DNA of 64,000 bases from Acinetobacter albensis (lineage in GTDB: Bacteria; Pseudomonadota; Gammaproteobacteria; Pseudomonadales; Moraxellaceae). How positions within the stretch are numbered: position 1 is the first letter of the stretch; each line of letters begins with the position of its first letter. The stretch lies in NCBI RefSeq assembly GCF_900095025.1, contig NZ_FMBK01000011.1, positions 62,001-126,000 on the forward strand, in the 5' to 3' direction. The notes under the pieces are model-generated. The model searched no databases and was not told the DNA's origin. It was given only the letters and a program-made list of their open reading frames with translations. Shown here one piece after another: positions 1 through 8,242 of the stretch. The position numbers and the translations under genes were made by a program.

Positions 1-336
1 GCTCTCTCTATTTTAGTCACACATTTTGTCAGCTTTCAGGATAAGTCAAATTTTTTTGAAGCCATTTATGAAAGTTTAAAATTGCAGGGCATTTTTATTA
101 CTTTTGATTTAACTCAAATGCAGTCAGAGCAAGAATTGGAAACGCTAAAAAATGTGGTCGAAATAAATGGCTTGAGTAGCGCGCAATCTACAGCCATGAT
201 TCGCCGTTTAACTGATGACTTCTATCCTCTTTCATCTCAGGAAACAAGTGATCAGCTCAATAAAAGCGGTTTCAATTCAATCATGCCGTTTACCCAAATA
301 TTGGCCTATCAAGGTTTTATTGCTTTTAAAAACTAA
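1..336 (+). CDS. C-terminal part of a probable class I SAM-dependent methyltransferase (5' end outside window)
   Basis: The reading frame is open from the first base, so only the last 111 codons of a longer gene are seen. The tail has the layout of the last strands of a Rossmann-fold methyltransferase: a strand (GIFITFDL), a helical stretch with RRLTDDFYPLS, then a GF turn and a final YQGFIAFK strand. A TTG inside this stretch could be mistaken for a start, but the frame continues upstream without a stop. The SAM-binding motif I would lie outside the window, so substrate and family cannot be fixed. A terminator follows, so the transcription unit ends here. Confidence 0.5.
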   Translation, partial: ALSILVTHFVSFQDKSNFFEAIYESLKLQGIFITFDLTQMQSEQELETLKNVVEINGLSSAQSTAMIRRLTDDFYPLSSQETSDQLNKSGFNSIMPFTQILAYQGFIAFKN

Positions 337-359
337 GTTTTTAAAAGCCAAGCAAATAA

Positions 360-388
360 AAAATGGCTCATATTGAATGAGCCATTTT
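360..388. terminator. Bidirectional intrinsic terminator
   Basis: An 11-bp perfect stem (AAAATGGCTCA / TGAGCCATTTT) has a 7-nt loop and T-rich flanks on both strands. It lies between two convergent genes, the methyltransferase fragment and trmB. Confidence 0.85.
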
Positions 389-400
389 GATTAATTTTAT

Positions 401-1117
401 TTATTTGATTTTCTTAAACAGAAAATCATTAATTTTATGACCTTCCTCTAAGCCACGTCGTTCAAATTTGGTTTGCGGACGCCAATCTGGACGTGGATAG
501 CTATTGCCTTTACCTGCCATATTTTCAAGGTTCGGACGATTATCTAACACATCTAGCATCCATTCAGCATAGGGTTCCCAATCGGTAGCCGCGTGGAATG
601 TACCACCCATTTCTAATTTTTGTTCAACCAGTGGCATACGTTCATGTGAAACAAAACGGCGTTTGAAATGACGTTTTTTTTGCCATGGATCAGGGAAATA
701 CAGTTGTACTGCGTTAATGCTGTCATCTGGCATTTCACGTAAGACTTGAATGGCATCGGCATCAAGCAAACGTAAATTGGTTAAATCCGCCATGCTTGCT
801 TCATAAACACACTGGGCGATACCAGGAATATGCACCTCAATACCGAGGTAATTGCGTTCAGGGTTGGCTTTAGCCATCATGACTAATGAACGACCCATAC
901 CGAAACCAATTTCCACCGTTAAAGGGCGTTCTGGATGTTCAAAATGTTGGCGTACATCAGCGACAGGATATTCCAAAATTAAGTGAGCGTATTGTTCAAG
1001 CGCAGTACGTTGAGAGGTATTGAGCGGAGAAGAACGACGCATGAAAGTAACAATTTCACGATGTTCATTCAGGTTATCCAGCTCGACGACTTGCTGGTCT
1101 AATTGATCGTTCGACAT
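401..1117 (-). CDS. trmB: tRNA (guanine-N7-)-methyltransferase TrmB
   Basis: Makes m7G46 in the variable loop of tRNAs using SAM; a soluble single-domain enzyme. The 238-residue product shows the SAM-binding stretch EIGFGMGRS and the family signature around YFPDPWQKKRHFKRR. The C-terminal TKFERRGLEEGH is also typical. I chose the ATG giving MSNDQLDQQ, as in related TrmB proteins; a TTG nine codons upstream is possible, but neither start has a clear Shine-Dalgarno sequence. It is transcribed alone towards the bidirectional terminator at 360-388. Confidence 0.93.
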   Translation of the reverse strand: MSNDQLDQQVVELDNLNEHREIVTFMRRSSPLNTSQRTALEQYAHLILEYPVADVRQHFEHPERPLTVEIGFGMGRSLVMMAKANPERNYLGIEVHIPGIAQCVYEASMADLTNLRLLDADAIQVLREMPDDSINAVQLYFPDPWQKKRHFKRRFVSHERMPLVEQKLEMGGTFHAATDWEPYAEWMLDVLDNRPNLENMAGKGNSYPRPDWRPQTKFERRGLEEGHKINDFLFKKIK

Positions 1118-1228
1118 AACTTTGGCAAATGTAAAAAATTTCAATGCGGTATTTTAAGTGTTAAGAGGTGTAAGTCAAATTTTTTACTTCACCGAATCGA
1201 ATTAAATGAAGAAATCAGGGGTTAAAAA

Positions 1229-1250
1229 AAAGAGCCACGAGAGGCTCTTT
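1229..1250 (-). terminator. Intrinsic terminator for the SulP transporter gene
   Basis: An 8-bp stem (AAAGAGCC / GGCTCTTT) with a 6-nt loop; on the minus strand it is followed by a run of eight T. It sits just after the stop of the SulP gene and upstream of trmB. Confidence 0.8.
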
Positions 1251-1265
1251 TTAAAATCATTAAAC

Positions 1266-2729
1266 TTAATTTGGATTATAACGGTCAATCAAGACATTGC
1301 TGGCTTCATTTAAACCAATGATATTCACTGTAATATTTTGATCTGCAAATTTCTTTGTCACATTATTTAGCATATTGACTGATGTAATATCCCAAATATG
1401 CGCATGCGTTAAATCAATTTCTACATGAGAAATATTTTCCTTAAAGTCAAAAAAATTAAAAAATTTGTCTGAACTACTAAAGAAAATTTGACCTGAAATC
1501 ACATAATAACGTGTACTTGGATTTAAAAGGGTAGAGCTAACCTTGACTTCGCTTTCAAGTTTATTGACCAAAAATAGAGCTGAAAGTAAAACGCCTACTA
1601 ATACGCCGAGTGCAAGATTATGCGTAGTGAGTACCATGATGACGACCGTGAATATGACGATATTACTTTGTTTCGGGTGCTTAGAAAAATTTCGTACTGA
1701 ATCCCAATTAAAAGTGGTAAATGCCACCATGATCATAATTGCCACTAAAGCCGCCATAGGAATATAAGCCAGCCAGTCTTTCAGAAAAACCACTAAACAC
1801 AATAAAAATACACCAGCAACCAACGTTGATAAGCGAGTACGTGCACCTGAAGATACATTAATAATCGATTGACCAATCATGGCACACCCTGCCATGCCAC
1901 CCATAAAGCCACTGACAATATTGGCAAACCCTTGACCACGACATTCTTGATGACGGTCCCCCTCAGTTTCAGTGATTTCATTGACAATGGTTGTCGTCAT
2001 CATGGTTTCTAATAAACCAACAGTTGCCAACGTTATAGAATAAGGAAAAATAATTTTCAGCGTTTCAAAATTGAGTGGAATTTCAGGAATCAGAAAAATA
2101 GGCAAGGTGTCAGGAAATGTGCCTAAGTCACTGACTGTACGCATATCTGAACCGATGAAAAGTGTAATCAGACTTAAAACAATAATACAAATCAGGGGAG
2201 AGGGAATCAGTTTGCCAATTTTAGGCACGTGCGGAAATAAATAAATCAGCAACAAGCCTAGAGCAACAAAAAAATAGCCTAAGCTATCCATTTTGCTTAA
2301 TTCTGGAAGTTGTGCGACAAAAATTAAAATTGCCAGTGCATTTACAAAGCCATACACCACAGACTGAGATACAAAACGCATCAATTTGGCGACTTTAAAA
2401 TATCCTACTATGACCTGAATGATCCCCGTTAAAACGGTTGCCGCGAGTAAATACTGTAAACCATGGTCTTTAACTAAAGTCACCATCAATAAAGCCATTG
2501 CACCCGTCGCAGCAGAAATCATGGCGGTGCGTCCACCAAAGAAAGCAATGCTTACTGCTATACAGAATGACGCATACAGACCAACTTGCGGATCGACCCC
2601 AGCTATTGCTGAGAAAGCGATAGACTCAGGAATAAGTGCTAAACCGACCACCAAGCCAGCCAATATATCGGTACGAATATTGGAAAACCATTCTTCTTTT
2701 TTCAGACTAATCACGAGATTAATTTTCAT
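1266..2729 (-). CDS. SulP family inorganic anion transporter with C-terminal STAS domain
   Basis: An inner-membrane transporter of the SLC26/SulP family, which moves sulfate, bicarbonate or other anions. The N-terminal part carries the SulP signature ([20 protein letters not shown]) and many hydrophobic spans. The last ~100 residues form a STAS-like domain ([19 protein letters not shown]). At 487 residues it is a short SulP with a complete membrane core. ATG is the start; a TTG one codon earlier is also in frame. The gene stands alone with its own terminator, and no cys genes or carbonic anhydrase are nearby to hint at the substrate. Confidence 0.88.
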   Translation of the reverse strand: MKINLVISLKKEEWFSNIRTDILAGLVVGLALIPESIAFSAIAGVDPQVGLYASFCIAVSIAFFGGRTAMISAATGAMALLMVTLVKDHGLQYLLAATVLTGIIQVIVGYFKVAKLMRFVSQSVVYGFVNALAILIFVAQLPELSKMDSLGYFFVALGLLLIYLFPHVPKIGKLIPSPLICIIVLSLITLFIGSDMRTVSDLGTFPDTLPIFLIPEIPLNFETLKIIFPYSITLATVGLLETMMTTTIVNEITETEGDRHQECRGQGFANIVSGFMGGMAGCAMIGQSIINVSSGARTRLSTLVAGVFLLCLVVFLKDWLAYIPMAALVAIMIMVAFTTFNWDSVRNFSKHPKQSNIVIFTVVIMVLTTHNLALGVLVGVLLSALFLVNKLESEVKVSSTLLNPSTRYYVISGQIFFSSSDKFFNFFDFKENISHVEIDLTHAHIWDITSVNMLNNVTKKFADQNITVNIIGLNEASNVLIDRYNPN

Positions 2730-2933
2730 CAAACTTTAAAGTTAGGTATGTTAAAACATCTTTAGAGAAAAAAGCAGGGCAGATAGACTTGAAAAAACCT
2801 CAATTTTAGACAATATTCAAAAGGTAAATATTTTTTATTCATTGATGCTTTTTTGCAATTTACAGGTTCGATCACTTGAAAGTTTGTTAGAAGAGATTTA
2901 AAACAGTTAATAGTTAAATAACAAGGATCAAAT

Positions 2934-3545
2934 ATGAAGCTTTATTATGCCCCTGGCGCGTGTTCACTAGCATCACATATTATTTTAAATGAAATTAATG
3001 TCGATTTTGATTTAGAGCGTGTAGATTTAAAAACCCATAAAACAGAAAAAGGGGCTGACTATTACGCCATTAATCCCAAGGGCTATGTTCCAGCATTAGA
3101 AATTAATCCTGGCTTGATTCTCACCGAAAATGTAGCAATTTTACCCTTTTTGGCACAGCATGATCCTAAACAAGATTTGATTCCACCATCTGGCTTAGGT
3201 CGTGCCAAAGTTTTAGAATGGTTAGGGTACTTAAACTCAGAATTACATGATGCATATGCCGTTTTCTTTGGCGCACCGTTGTCTGCTGAAGCAAAAGAAA
3301 AAGCCTATGCAGAAATTGATCGTTTACTGACACACATTGATAAAACTATTAATGAATCAAATAACGATTATTTGGTTGATGATAATTTTGGTCCAGCCGA
3401 TGCTTATCTATTTGTACTCACCAATTGGTCAAATCATATCGAACATGATTTAACACCCTATATTCATATTGTAGCTTTGCGCAATAAAGTTGCAGGGCGT
3501 CAATCTGTACAAATTGCAATGCGTGATGAAGGGCTTATTCCTTAA
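2934..3545 (+). CDS. Glutathione S-transferase, beta class
   Basis: Conjugates or exchanges glutathione with electrophiles; cytosolic. The 203-residue protein has an N-terminal thioredoxin-like domain opening MKLYYAPGACSLASH, whose Cys10 is the conserved cysteine of bacterial beta-class GSTs. Next come NPKGYVPAL (cis-Pro) and the TENVAIL glutathione contact, then an all-helical C-terminal domain. AAGGA seven bases upstream supports the ATG. It is a single-gene unit closed by a strong hairpin terminator. Confidence 0.9.
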   Translation: MKLYYAPGACSLASHIILNEINVDFDLERVDLKTHKTEKGADYYAINPKGYVPALEINPGLILTENVAILPFLAQHDPKQDLIPPSGLGRAKVLEWLGYLNSELHDAYAVFFGAPLSAEAKEKAYAEIDRLLTHIDKTINESNNDYLVDDNFGPADAYLFVLTNWSNHIEHDLTPYIHIVALRNKVAGRQSVQIAMRDEGLIP

Positions 3546-3560
3546 TCCAGTTTTGATTGG

Positions 3561-3584
3561 AAAGCACCTGAGGGTGCTTTTTTA
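3561..3584 (+). terminator. Intrinsic terminator of the GST gene
   Basis: Perfect 8-bp stem AAAGCACC / GGTGCTTT with TGAG loop, followed by a T run. Confidence 0.88.
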
Positions 3585-3685
3585 TTTGATCTAATAAAAA
3601 ATATTTGTATCTGCTTTCGGCATCATAATTTTAATTTTCTTCACTTTTTTTTAAATGTCTTTGAAGTTTCATAATCTATAAATTT

Positions 3686-3742
3686 AATATTATTGATTTT
3701 TAATCAATAATATTTTGCATTATTGAGAATTTTTATCAATAA
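3686..3742. promoter_or_regulatory. Double inverted-repeat operator candidate upstream of mdaB
   Basis: Two dyads in tandem share the half-site TTATTGA / TCAATAA: the first (within a 13-bp perfect inverted repeat, 3686-3714) with 7 bp between half-sites, the second (3720-3742) with 9 bp. They end about 50 bp before the mdaB start codon, where a repressor or activator of a redox-responsive gene would bind. The regulator is not in the window; a LysR- or MarR-type protein is only a guess. Confidence 0.55.
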
Positions 3743-3789
3743 AAAAATTGAGTATATTGACTGTCGAAACCAATTATTCAGAGTAAATC

Positions 3790-4371
3790 ATGCTTAATAT
3801 CTTGATTATTAATGGCGCAAAAAAATTTGCACATTCAAATGGAGAGTTAAATGACACTTTAACGACCTTAGCTCAACAGGTGTTGGTTGAATTAGGACAC
3901 ATGGTTCAAATTTCACGTGCAGATTCTAACTATGATATTCAAGAAGAAATACAAAAATATATTTGGGCAGATGTTGTCATTTATCAGATGCCGGGCTGGT
4001 GGATGGGTGCGCCTTGGACGGTCAAAAAATATATTGATGATATTTTTACGGAAGGACATGGGACTTTATATGCCAGTGATGGTCGATCACGAAGTGATAC
4101 TTCTAAAAAATATGGTTCAGGTGGACTTATTCACGATAAAAAATACATGCTGTCACTCACGTGGAACGCACCTAAAGAAGCTTTTACCCAAGCCGATCAG
4201 TTTTTTGAAGGTGTGGGGGTAGATGGTGTTTATTTACCATTTCATAAGGCCAATCAATTTTTAGGAATGCAAGGTTTAAACACTTTCATTGTGCATGATG
4301 TGATTAAAATGCCAAATGTTGAGCAATATGAAAGTGAATATCGTCAACATCTTATAGATCTTTTTGCCTAG
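3790..4371 (+). CDS. mdaB: NAD(P)H:quinone oxidoreductase MdaB-like (flavodoxin fold)
   Basis: A flavoprotein that reduces quinones by two electrons with NAD(P)H, sparing the cell semiquinones. The 193-residue sequence matches the MdaB family along its length: N-terminal ILIINGAKKFAHSNGELN (FMN phosphate loop), the YQMPGWWMGAPWTVKKYID core, and the LSLTWNAPKEAF segment. It is followed 24 bp later by an ABM-domain gene, the same order as mdaB-ygiN in E. coli, where the partner is a quinol monooxygenase. The upstream double dyad suggests induction by electrophiles or quinones. Confidence 0.9.
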   Translation: MLNILIINGAKKFAHSNGELNDTLTTLAQQVLVELGHMVQISRADSNYDIQEEIQKYIWADVVIYQMPGWWMGAPWTVKKYIDDIFTEGHGTLYASDGRSRSDTSKKYGSGGLIHDKKYMLSLTWNAPKEAFTQADQFFEGVGVDGVYLPFHKANQFLGMQGLNTFIVHDVIKMPNVEQYESEYRQHLIDLFA

Positions 4372-4395
4372 CGGATAAGCAATAGAGAATAAATT

Positions 4396-4716
4396 ATGTT
4401 GACGATTATTGCTGAAATTCAGATTCGTTCTGGGGCGAAACATTATGAAAATGTATGTCAAGCATTTAAAAAAATAATGCCGATAGTATTGTTAGAGAAG
4501 GGGTGTTATGGCTATGAGTTATTGACAGATTATTTAACAGAGGTCGATTTTCAAACCAAAGTGCCTGACTCAATTACCCTGTTAGAGCATTGGGAAAGTA
4601 TGCAACATTTGAATGCTCATTTAAAAACAGCGCACATGCAAGCTTATCAAGAACAGGTCAAAGGTGATGTGATAGGTGTGAAAATAAGGATTATGCAAAA
4701 GGGGTTGCATATATAA
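4396..4716 (+). CDS. YgiN-like antibiotic biosynthesis monooxygenase (ABM) domain protein
   Basis: A 106-residue ferredoxin-like fold protein of the ABM family; E. coli YgiN of this family is a quinol monooxygenase partnered with MdaB. Visible features are the opening strand LTIIAEIQIRSG, the CYGYELL strand, EHWESMQHLNAHLKTAHM (the family's W/H-rich helix) and a basic C-terminus. It probably shares the mdaB transcript and acts in the same quinone redox cycle; that link is inferred from gene order. It ends shortly before a bidirectional terminator shared with thiG. Confidence 0.82.
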   Translation: MLTIIAEIQIRSGAKHYENVCQAFKKIMPIVLLEKGCYGYELLTDYLTEVDFQTKVPDSITLLEHWESMQHLNAHLKTAHMQAYQEQVKGDVIGVKIRIMQKGLHI

Positions 4717-4747
4717 ATTATTTTAAACACGAATTGAATGCTTAAAT

Positions 4748-4774
4748 AAAAAGGCGAGATTAATCGCCTTTTTT
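4748..4774. terminator. Bidirectional terminator between ygiN-like gene and thiG
   Basis: Stem AAAAAGGCGA / TCGCCTTTTT with 6-nt loop and T runs on both strands, between convergent genes. Confidence 0.88.
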
Positions 4775-4788
4775 ATATTTACTTGAAT

Positions 4789-5574
4789 TTACTTAAAGAA
4801 ATAACCAGTTTCGGGTGAGCTCGCATTAGCCATGCGTTTACGTGGCATACGACCCGCTAAATAAGCTTCACGTCCAGCTTCAACCGCTTTTTTCATCGCA
4901 GATGCCATTAAAATAGGATTTCGTGCAGCAGCAATAGCCGTGTTCATGAGTACGCCGTCACAACCTAACTCCATGGCAATAGCAGCATCGCTAGCCGTTC
5001 CTACGCCAGCATCAACCAGTACAGGAACTTTAGCATTTTCTTTAATAATTGAAATGGTATGCGGATTTAATATGCCGAGTCCTGAACCAATTAAACTGCC
5101 TAAAGGCATAATTGCGACACAGCCCATGCTTTCTAACTCTTGAGCTACAATTGGATCATCCGACGTATAGACCATAATTTCAAAGCCATCGTCAATTAAA
5201 GTGCGTGCTGCTTTTAAGGTTTCGGTAATATTGGGGTAAAGTGTTTTTTCATCTCCCAGCACTTCCAGTTTAACCAAGTTATGACCGTCTAAAAGTTCAC
5301 GTGCAAGCATGCAAGTACGGACTGCGCTATTGGCATCAAAACAGCCTGCCGTATTCGGTAAAATGGTATATTTTTCAGGGGGTACAACAGAGAGTAAATT
5401 CGGTTGATCAGGATGTTGTCCAATATTCACACGGCGTATTGCCACGGTTACAATTTCTGCGCCACTGGCTTGAATGGCTACATCAGTTTCAGTTAAATCT
5501 TTATATTTACCTGTACCGACTAGCAAGCGTGAATTAAAAGTACGAGAACCAATGATCAATGGGGTGTCTTGCAT
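4789..5574 (-). CDS. thiG: Thiazole synthase ThiG
   Basis: Forms the thiazole phosphate ring of thiamine from deoxyxylulose phosphate, dehydroglycine or glycine imine, and the thiocarboxylate of ThiS. A full-length 261-residue TIM barrel: GTGKYKD near the N-terminus (the Lys is the expected Schiff-base residue region), [19 protein letters not shown], and the phosphate-binding [27 protein letters not shown] five bases upstream supports the ATG. It lies 12 bp after thiS in the same direction, so carrier and enzyme are co-expressed. The thiE gene of the same pathway is separate, about 36 kb away. Confidence 0.95.
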   Translation of the reverse strand: MQDTPLIIGSRTFNSRLLVGTGKYKDLTETDVAIQASGAEIVTVAIRRVNIGQHPDQPNLLSVVPPEKYTILPNTAGCFDANSAVRTCMLARELLDGHNLVKLEVLGDEKTLYPNITETLKAARTLIDDGFEIMVYTSDDPIVAQELESMGCVAIMPLGSLIGSGLGILNPHTISIIKENAKVPVLVDAGVGTASDAAIAMELGCDGVLMNTAIAAARNPILMASAMKKAVEAGREAYLAGRMPRKRMANASSPETGYFFK

Positions 5575-5586
5575 AAGAGCTCCGAA

Positions 5587-5784
5587 TTAGCCGCCGCCGA
5601 CGGCATGAATAATTTCAATATGATCTTCAGCGCAAATGAGAGTCTGTGCCAATTTGCTTTTAGAAATGATCATTTCATTGTGTTCAACTGCAAAGCGTTT
5701 TCCATCTAATGCCAATTCTTGAATCAAGTCTAAGAGGGTATGACACGTGGTATTTTTTGACTCTCCATTTAAATAAATATGCAT
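5587..5784 (-). CDS. thiS: Sulfur carrier protein ThiS
   Basis: A ubiquitin-like sulfur carrier whose C-terminal Gly-Gly is adenylated and thiocarboxylated to deliver sulfur to ThiG. The 65-residue product starts MHIYLNGE and ends AVGGG, the expected diglycine tail. AGGAG seven bases before this ATG decides the start; a longer frame with 11 more codons lacks such a site and would run into the neighbouring DUF423 stop. First gene of thiS-thiG. Confidence 0.94.
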   Translation of the reverse strand: MHIYLNGESKNTTCHTLLDLIQELALDGKRFAVEHNEMIISKSKLAQTLICAEDHIEIIHAVGGG

Positions 5785-5806
5785 GTGATTCTCCTGTTCC
5801 ACTTCA

Positions 5807-6172
5807 TTATTTTGCATATTTTAATGCATTCCAAGCCAATAATAACCAAGCTGCGAGCATGAAAGCGCCACCGATCGGTGTGATTGCACCGAGTATTCGA
5901 GGTAAACCCAAAGCCATCAGATAGAGTGAGCCACAAAAAAATAAAATGCCCAATTGCATTAAAATAAAACTGGTTTTGATCGGTAACTGCGGAATAATTT
6001 TAGCTAAAAGAGCCAGCGCAAATATTCCAAGCGCATGATAGAAAAAATAGTCGGTTGCTGTATGCCACCAACTCAATTGCACCTCAGTTGCATGTGCTTT
6101 TAACCCATGTGCTCCAAATGCACCTAATAGCACAGCTACAGCTAAATTAAGAGCGGCAATTGCAATCCACAT
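5807..6172 (-). CDS. DUF423 family small membrane protein (YgdD-like)
   Basis: A 121-residue inner-membrane protein with about four hydrophobic spans. The DUF423 signature is clear: ALNLAVAVLLGAFGAHGLK near the N-terminus, a WWHTATDYFFYHALG segment, FCGSLYLMALG, and ITPIGGAFMLAAWLLL at the end. Function is unknown in the family. I place the start at MWIAIAALN by comparison with E. coli YgdD; a start 14 codons upstream is possible. It lies 22 bp upstream of thiS and may share its transcript, but no thiamine role is implied. Confidence 0.85.
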   Translation of the reverse strand: MWIAIAALNLAVAVLLGAFGAHGLKAHATEVQLSWWHTATDYFFYHALGIFALALLAKIIPQLPIKTSFILMQLGILFFCGSLYLMALGLPRILGAITPIGGAFMLAAWLLLAWNALKYAK

Positions 6173-6265
6173 AAGCAATAATCGTAAGAGTAAATTTGCG
6201 ACCAACCTTAGCATATTTTAGGTTTTACTCAAAAGACAAAAGCGAACTTTAACTAAAGCTCAAAT

Positions 6266-6291
6266 ATTAAAAAAAGGGCACGCAGCCCTTT
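6266..6291 (-). terminator. Intrinsic terminator of rpoH
   Basis: Stem AAAGGGC / GCCCTTT with ACGCA loop; on the minus strand a run of seven T follows. About 20 bp after the rpoH stop. Confidence 0.85.
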
Positions 6292-6311
6292 CTTAAAATG
6301 TATTTAAACTA

Positions 6312-7181
6312 TTAATTGGAAGACATAGCGACTTTAATTTTTTCCATCGCATTTTTTTCTAACTGACGAATACGTTCAGCAGAAACATTATATTCAGCAG
6401 CTAGTTCGTGCAAGGTAGATTTTTCATCATCTAACCAACGACGTTGTAAAATATTGCGTGACCGATCATCCAGCTGATCCATTGCACTATGAAGTGCAGA
6501 GCTACTCTGTTCTTCATAGTCTTCCTCTTCAGCTAAGCGTGCAGGATCATAACGGTTGTCTTCTAAATATAAAGCAGGTGCTAAATGCGTTGAACCTTCA
6601 TCATCGTCATCACCTTGTGCTTCAAAAGCAGCATCGTATGCAGTTAAACGTCCTTCCATTTCCAAGACTTGTTCTGGCGTGACATTTAAGTCATTGGCAA
6701 TCGATTTGGCTTCTTCAAGGGTGAGTTTTTTACTCGATTTTTTCAAACTACGCAGATTAAAAAATAATTTACGTTGCGCTTTCGTCGTTGCAATTTTAAC
6801 AATACGCCAGTTGCGAATGACGTACTCATGAATTTCAGCTTTAATCCAATGCACAGCAAAAGACACTAAACGAACACCCATGTTGGGGTCAAAACGTTTA
6901 ACGGCTTTCATTAGGCCCAAGTTACCTTCTTGAATTAAATCACCCTGTGGTAAACCATAACCCGCATAACTACGTGCAATATGTGCGACAAAACGTAAAT
7001 GCGACATCACAAGCATTTTTGCAGCATCTAAATCTTGATCGTAATAATAGCGTTCAGCCAATTCTTTTTCTTGATCAGCCGTTAAAATCGGAATTTGGTT
7101 AACAGTACTTATATAAGCACCGAGATTTACCCCTGGCGCCGATAATGACAGGGGCATCAATCGATTGCTGCTGTCACTCAT
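6312..7181 (-). CDS. rpoH: RNA polymerase heat-shock sigma factor RpoH (sigma-32)
   Basis: Directs RNA polymerase to heat-shock promoters. The 289-residue protein has region 1.2/2 ([20 protein letters not shown], then [19 protein letters not shown]), the RpoH box around QRKLFFNLR that sets sigma-32 apart from other sigma-70 members, and a region 4 helix-turn-helix ([19 protein letters not shown]). AAGGAG six bases before the ATG of MSDSSNR fixes the start; an in-frame ATG further up has no such site. Single-gene unit. The leader may fold as in other rpoH thermosensors, but I did not identify a defined structure. Confidence 0.96.
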   Translation of the reverse strand: MSDSSNRLMPLSLSAPGVNLGAYISTVNQIPILTADQEKELAERYYYDQDLDAAKMLVMSHLRFVAHIARSYAGYGLPQGDLIQEGNLGLMKAVKRFDPNMGVRLVSFAVHWIKAEIHEYVIRNWRIVKIATTKAQRKLFFNLRSLKKSSKKLTLEEAKSIANDLNVTPEQVLEMEGRLTAYDAAFEAQGDDDDEGSTHLAPALYLEDNRYDPARLAEEEDYEEQSSSALHSAMDQLDDRSRNILQRRWLDDEKSTLHELAAEYNVSAERIRQLEKNAMEKIKVAMSSN

Positions 7182-7317
7182 GTGTTCTCCTTGAGAGCTG
7201 GATGACATAATCATTTAATTTTATCTTACATCCAATATTTAACTAAATTGAGAAAGATTGGGTATAAAAATGTAATTTTTTTTACAGATTTGAAAAGGAT
7301 AGTTTAATTGAAAATAA

Positions 7318-7551
7318 TTAAGATTCAATTAAGTAGTGGTATTCAAAATCAGAAATTTTGCTCATATCACATTTAAGTTCATGAATTTGGCAATAGCGTA
7401 GAACGTCTTGCTGACTATGGGGGTCGGAAGACTTAAGAAGAAATAAACGCTCTAAGTTGTTCTTGAAGGCTCGTTTCAACATCAATAAAGGCATTGGGCA
7501 GGGTTTGCCCATCGCATCAATAATAACTGCTAGCTCTGATCTATTATTCAT
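7318..7551 (-). CDS. TusA/SirA-family sulfurtransferase-like protein
   Basis: A 77-residue protein with the TusA-family signature GKPCPMPLLMLK near residue 15; the cysteine of the CPxP motif carries sulfane sulfur in TusA. The rest (IHELKCDMSK and a C-terminal aromatic strand) fits the two-layer alpha/beta fold. A sulfur-relay or redox role is inferred from family only. It stands alone, with a ~380-bp spacer separating it from the divergent csp gene. Confidence 0.85.
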   Translation of the reverse strand: MNNRSELAVIIDAMGKPCPMPLLMLKRAFKNNLERLFLLKSSDPHSQQDVLRYCQIHELKCDMSKISDFEYHYLIES

Positions 7552-7932
7552 CGCTTTAAAATCAAAATCATTTAAACAAATGTTAGCAAATTTAATGCCA
7601 AACAGAAATAAATTTATTGAATAACAACATAAAGATACTTTTAGAAAAAAAGTGATACTTAAACCAAAAAGGAAGCTGAATTAAAAGGAAAATTAATCAA
7701 AAAAAACAGTATGAATTGTCAGAAACCCATGTTAAGCTCGTTGCGTATTCAGATTAAAGACATGACTAAAAACGTCTTAAAAATGAATACTGCAATGGAT
7801 ATAACCGGGATTTTGTTAATAGTAATACAGAATGATTACAAGCTTAGAAATAATAAATATTTTTAAACCTTGTTTACTCTGCTGTTTGCAACACCGGGTG
7901 GTCCTTCTATTAAATACAATGAGGATTAACTT
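7552..7932 (+). promoter_or_regulatory. Promoter and long leader region of the cold-shock gene
   Basis: A 380-bp AT-rich spacer with no convincing gene. It holds divergent promoters for the TusA-like gene and csp. A small GC-rich dyad (ACACC / GGTGGT) lies about 50 bp before csp, and a GAGGA ribosome binding site lies eight bases before the csp ATG. Cold-shock genes often have long structured leaders; this spacer is long enough, but transcript start and fold are not visible from sequence alone. Confidence 0.4.
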
Positions 7933-8145
7933 ATGACAGCTCGTGAACAAGGCGTAGTTAAATGGTTCAACGACACTAAAGGCTTCGGCTTTATTCAACG
8001 TAACGGCGGCGATGACGTTTTTGTTCATTTCCGTGCCATCCAAGGTGACGGTCACCGTTCACTTCGTGACGGTCAACGCGTTGAATTCAGCGTAGTTAAA
8101 GGTCAAAAAGGCTTCCAAGCTGAAGAAGTACAACCTTTAGACTAA
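7933..8145 (+). CDS. CspA-family cold-shock protein
   Basis: A single-stranded nucleic acid chaperone of 70 residues with one cold-shock domain. Both RNA-binding motifs are intact: KGFGFIQ (RNP1) and DVFVHF (RNP2), preceded by GVVKWFND. It is followed by a strong terminator and then by a DEAD-box helicase gene, two RNA-remodelling genes side by side. The GC-rich coding region contrasts with the AT-rich leader, as expected of a highly expressed gene. Confidence 0.95.
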   Translation: MTAREQGVVKWFNDTKGFGFIQRNGGDDVFVHFRAIQGDGHRSLRDGQRVEFSVVKGQKGFQAEEVQPLD

Positions 8146-8164
8146 TCGCCTGATTATTCATGAG

Positions 8165-8195
8165 AACGCCCCAATGTAATTTGGGGCGTTTTTGT
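8165..8195 (+). terminator. Intrinsic terminator of the cold-shock gene
   Basis: Perfect 10-bp stem AACGCCCCAA / TTGGGGCGTT with a 6-nt loop and T run. A TATAAT at 8197-8202, probably the -10 of the next gene, begins right behind it. Confidence 0.93.
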
Positions 8196-8242
8196 TTATA
8201 ATAGACGTCTATTTTAGTGATTATTAAGTTAGAGCATCTTTT

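Noticed and set aside
5785..5817. Longer ThiS starting 11 codons upstream
   Set aside because: It lacks a ribosome binding site and overlaps the DUF423 stop, while AGGAG stands before the inner ATG.
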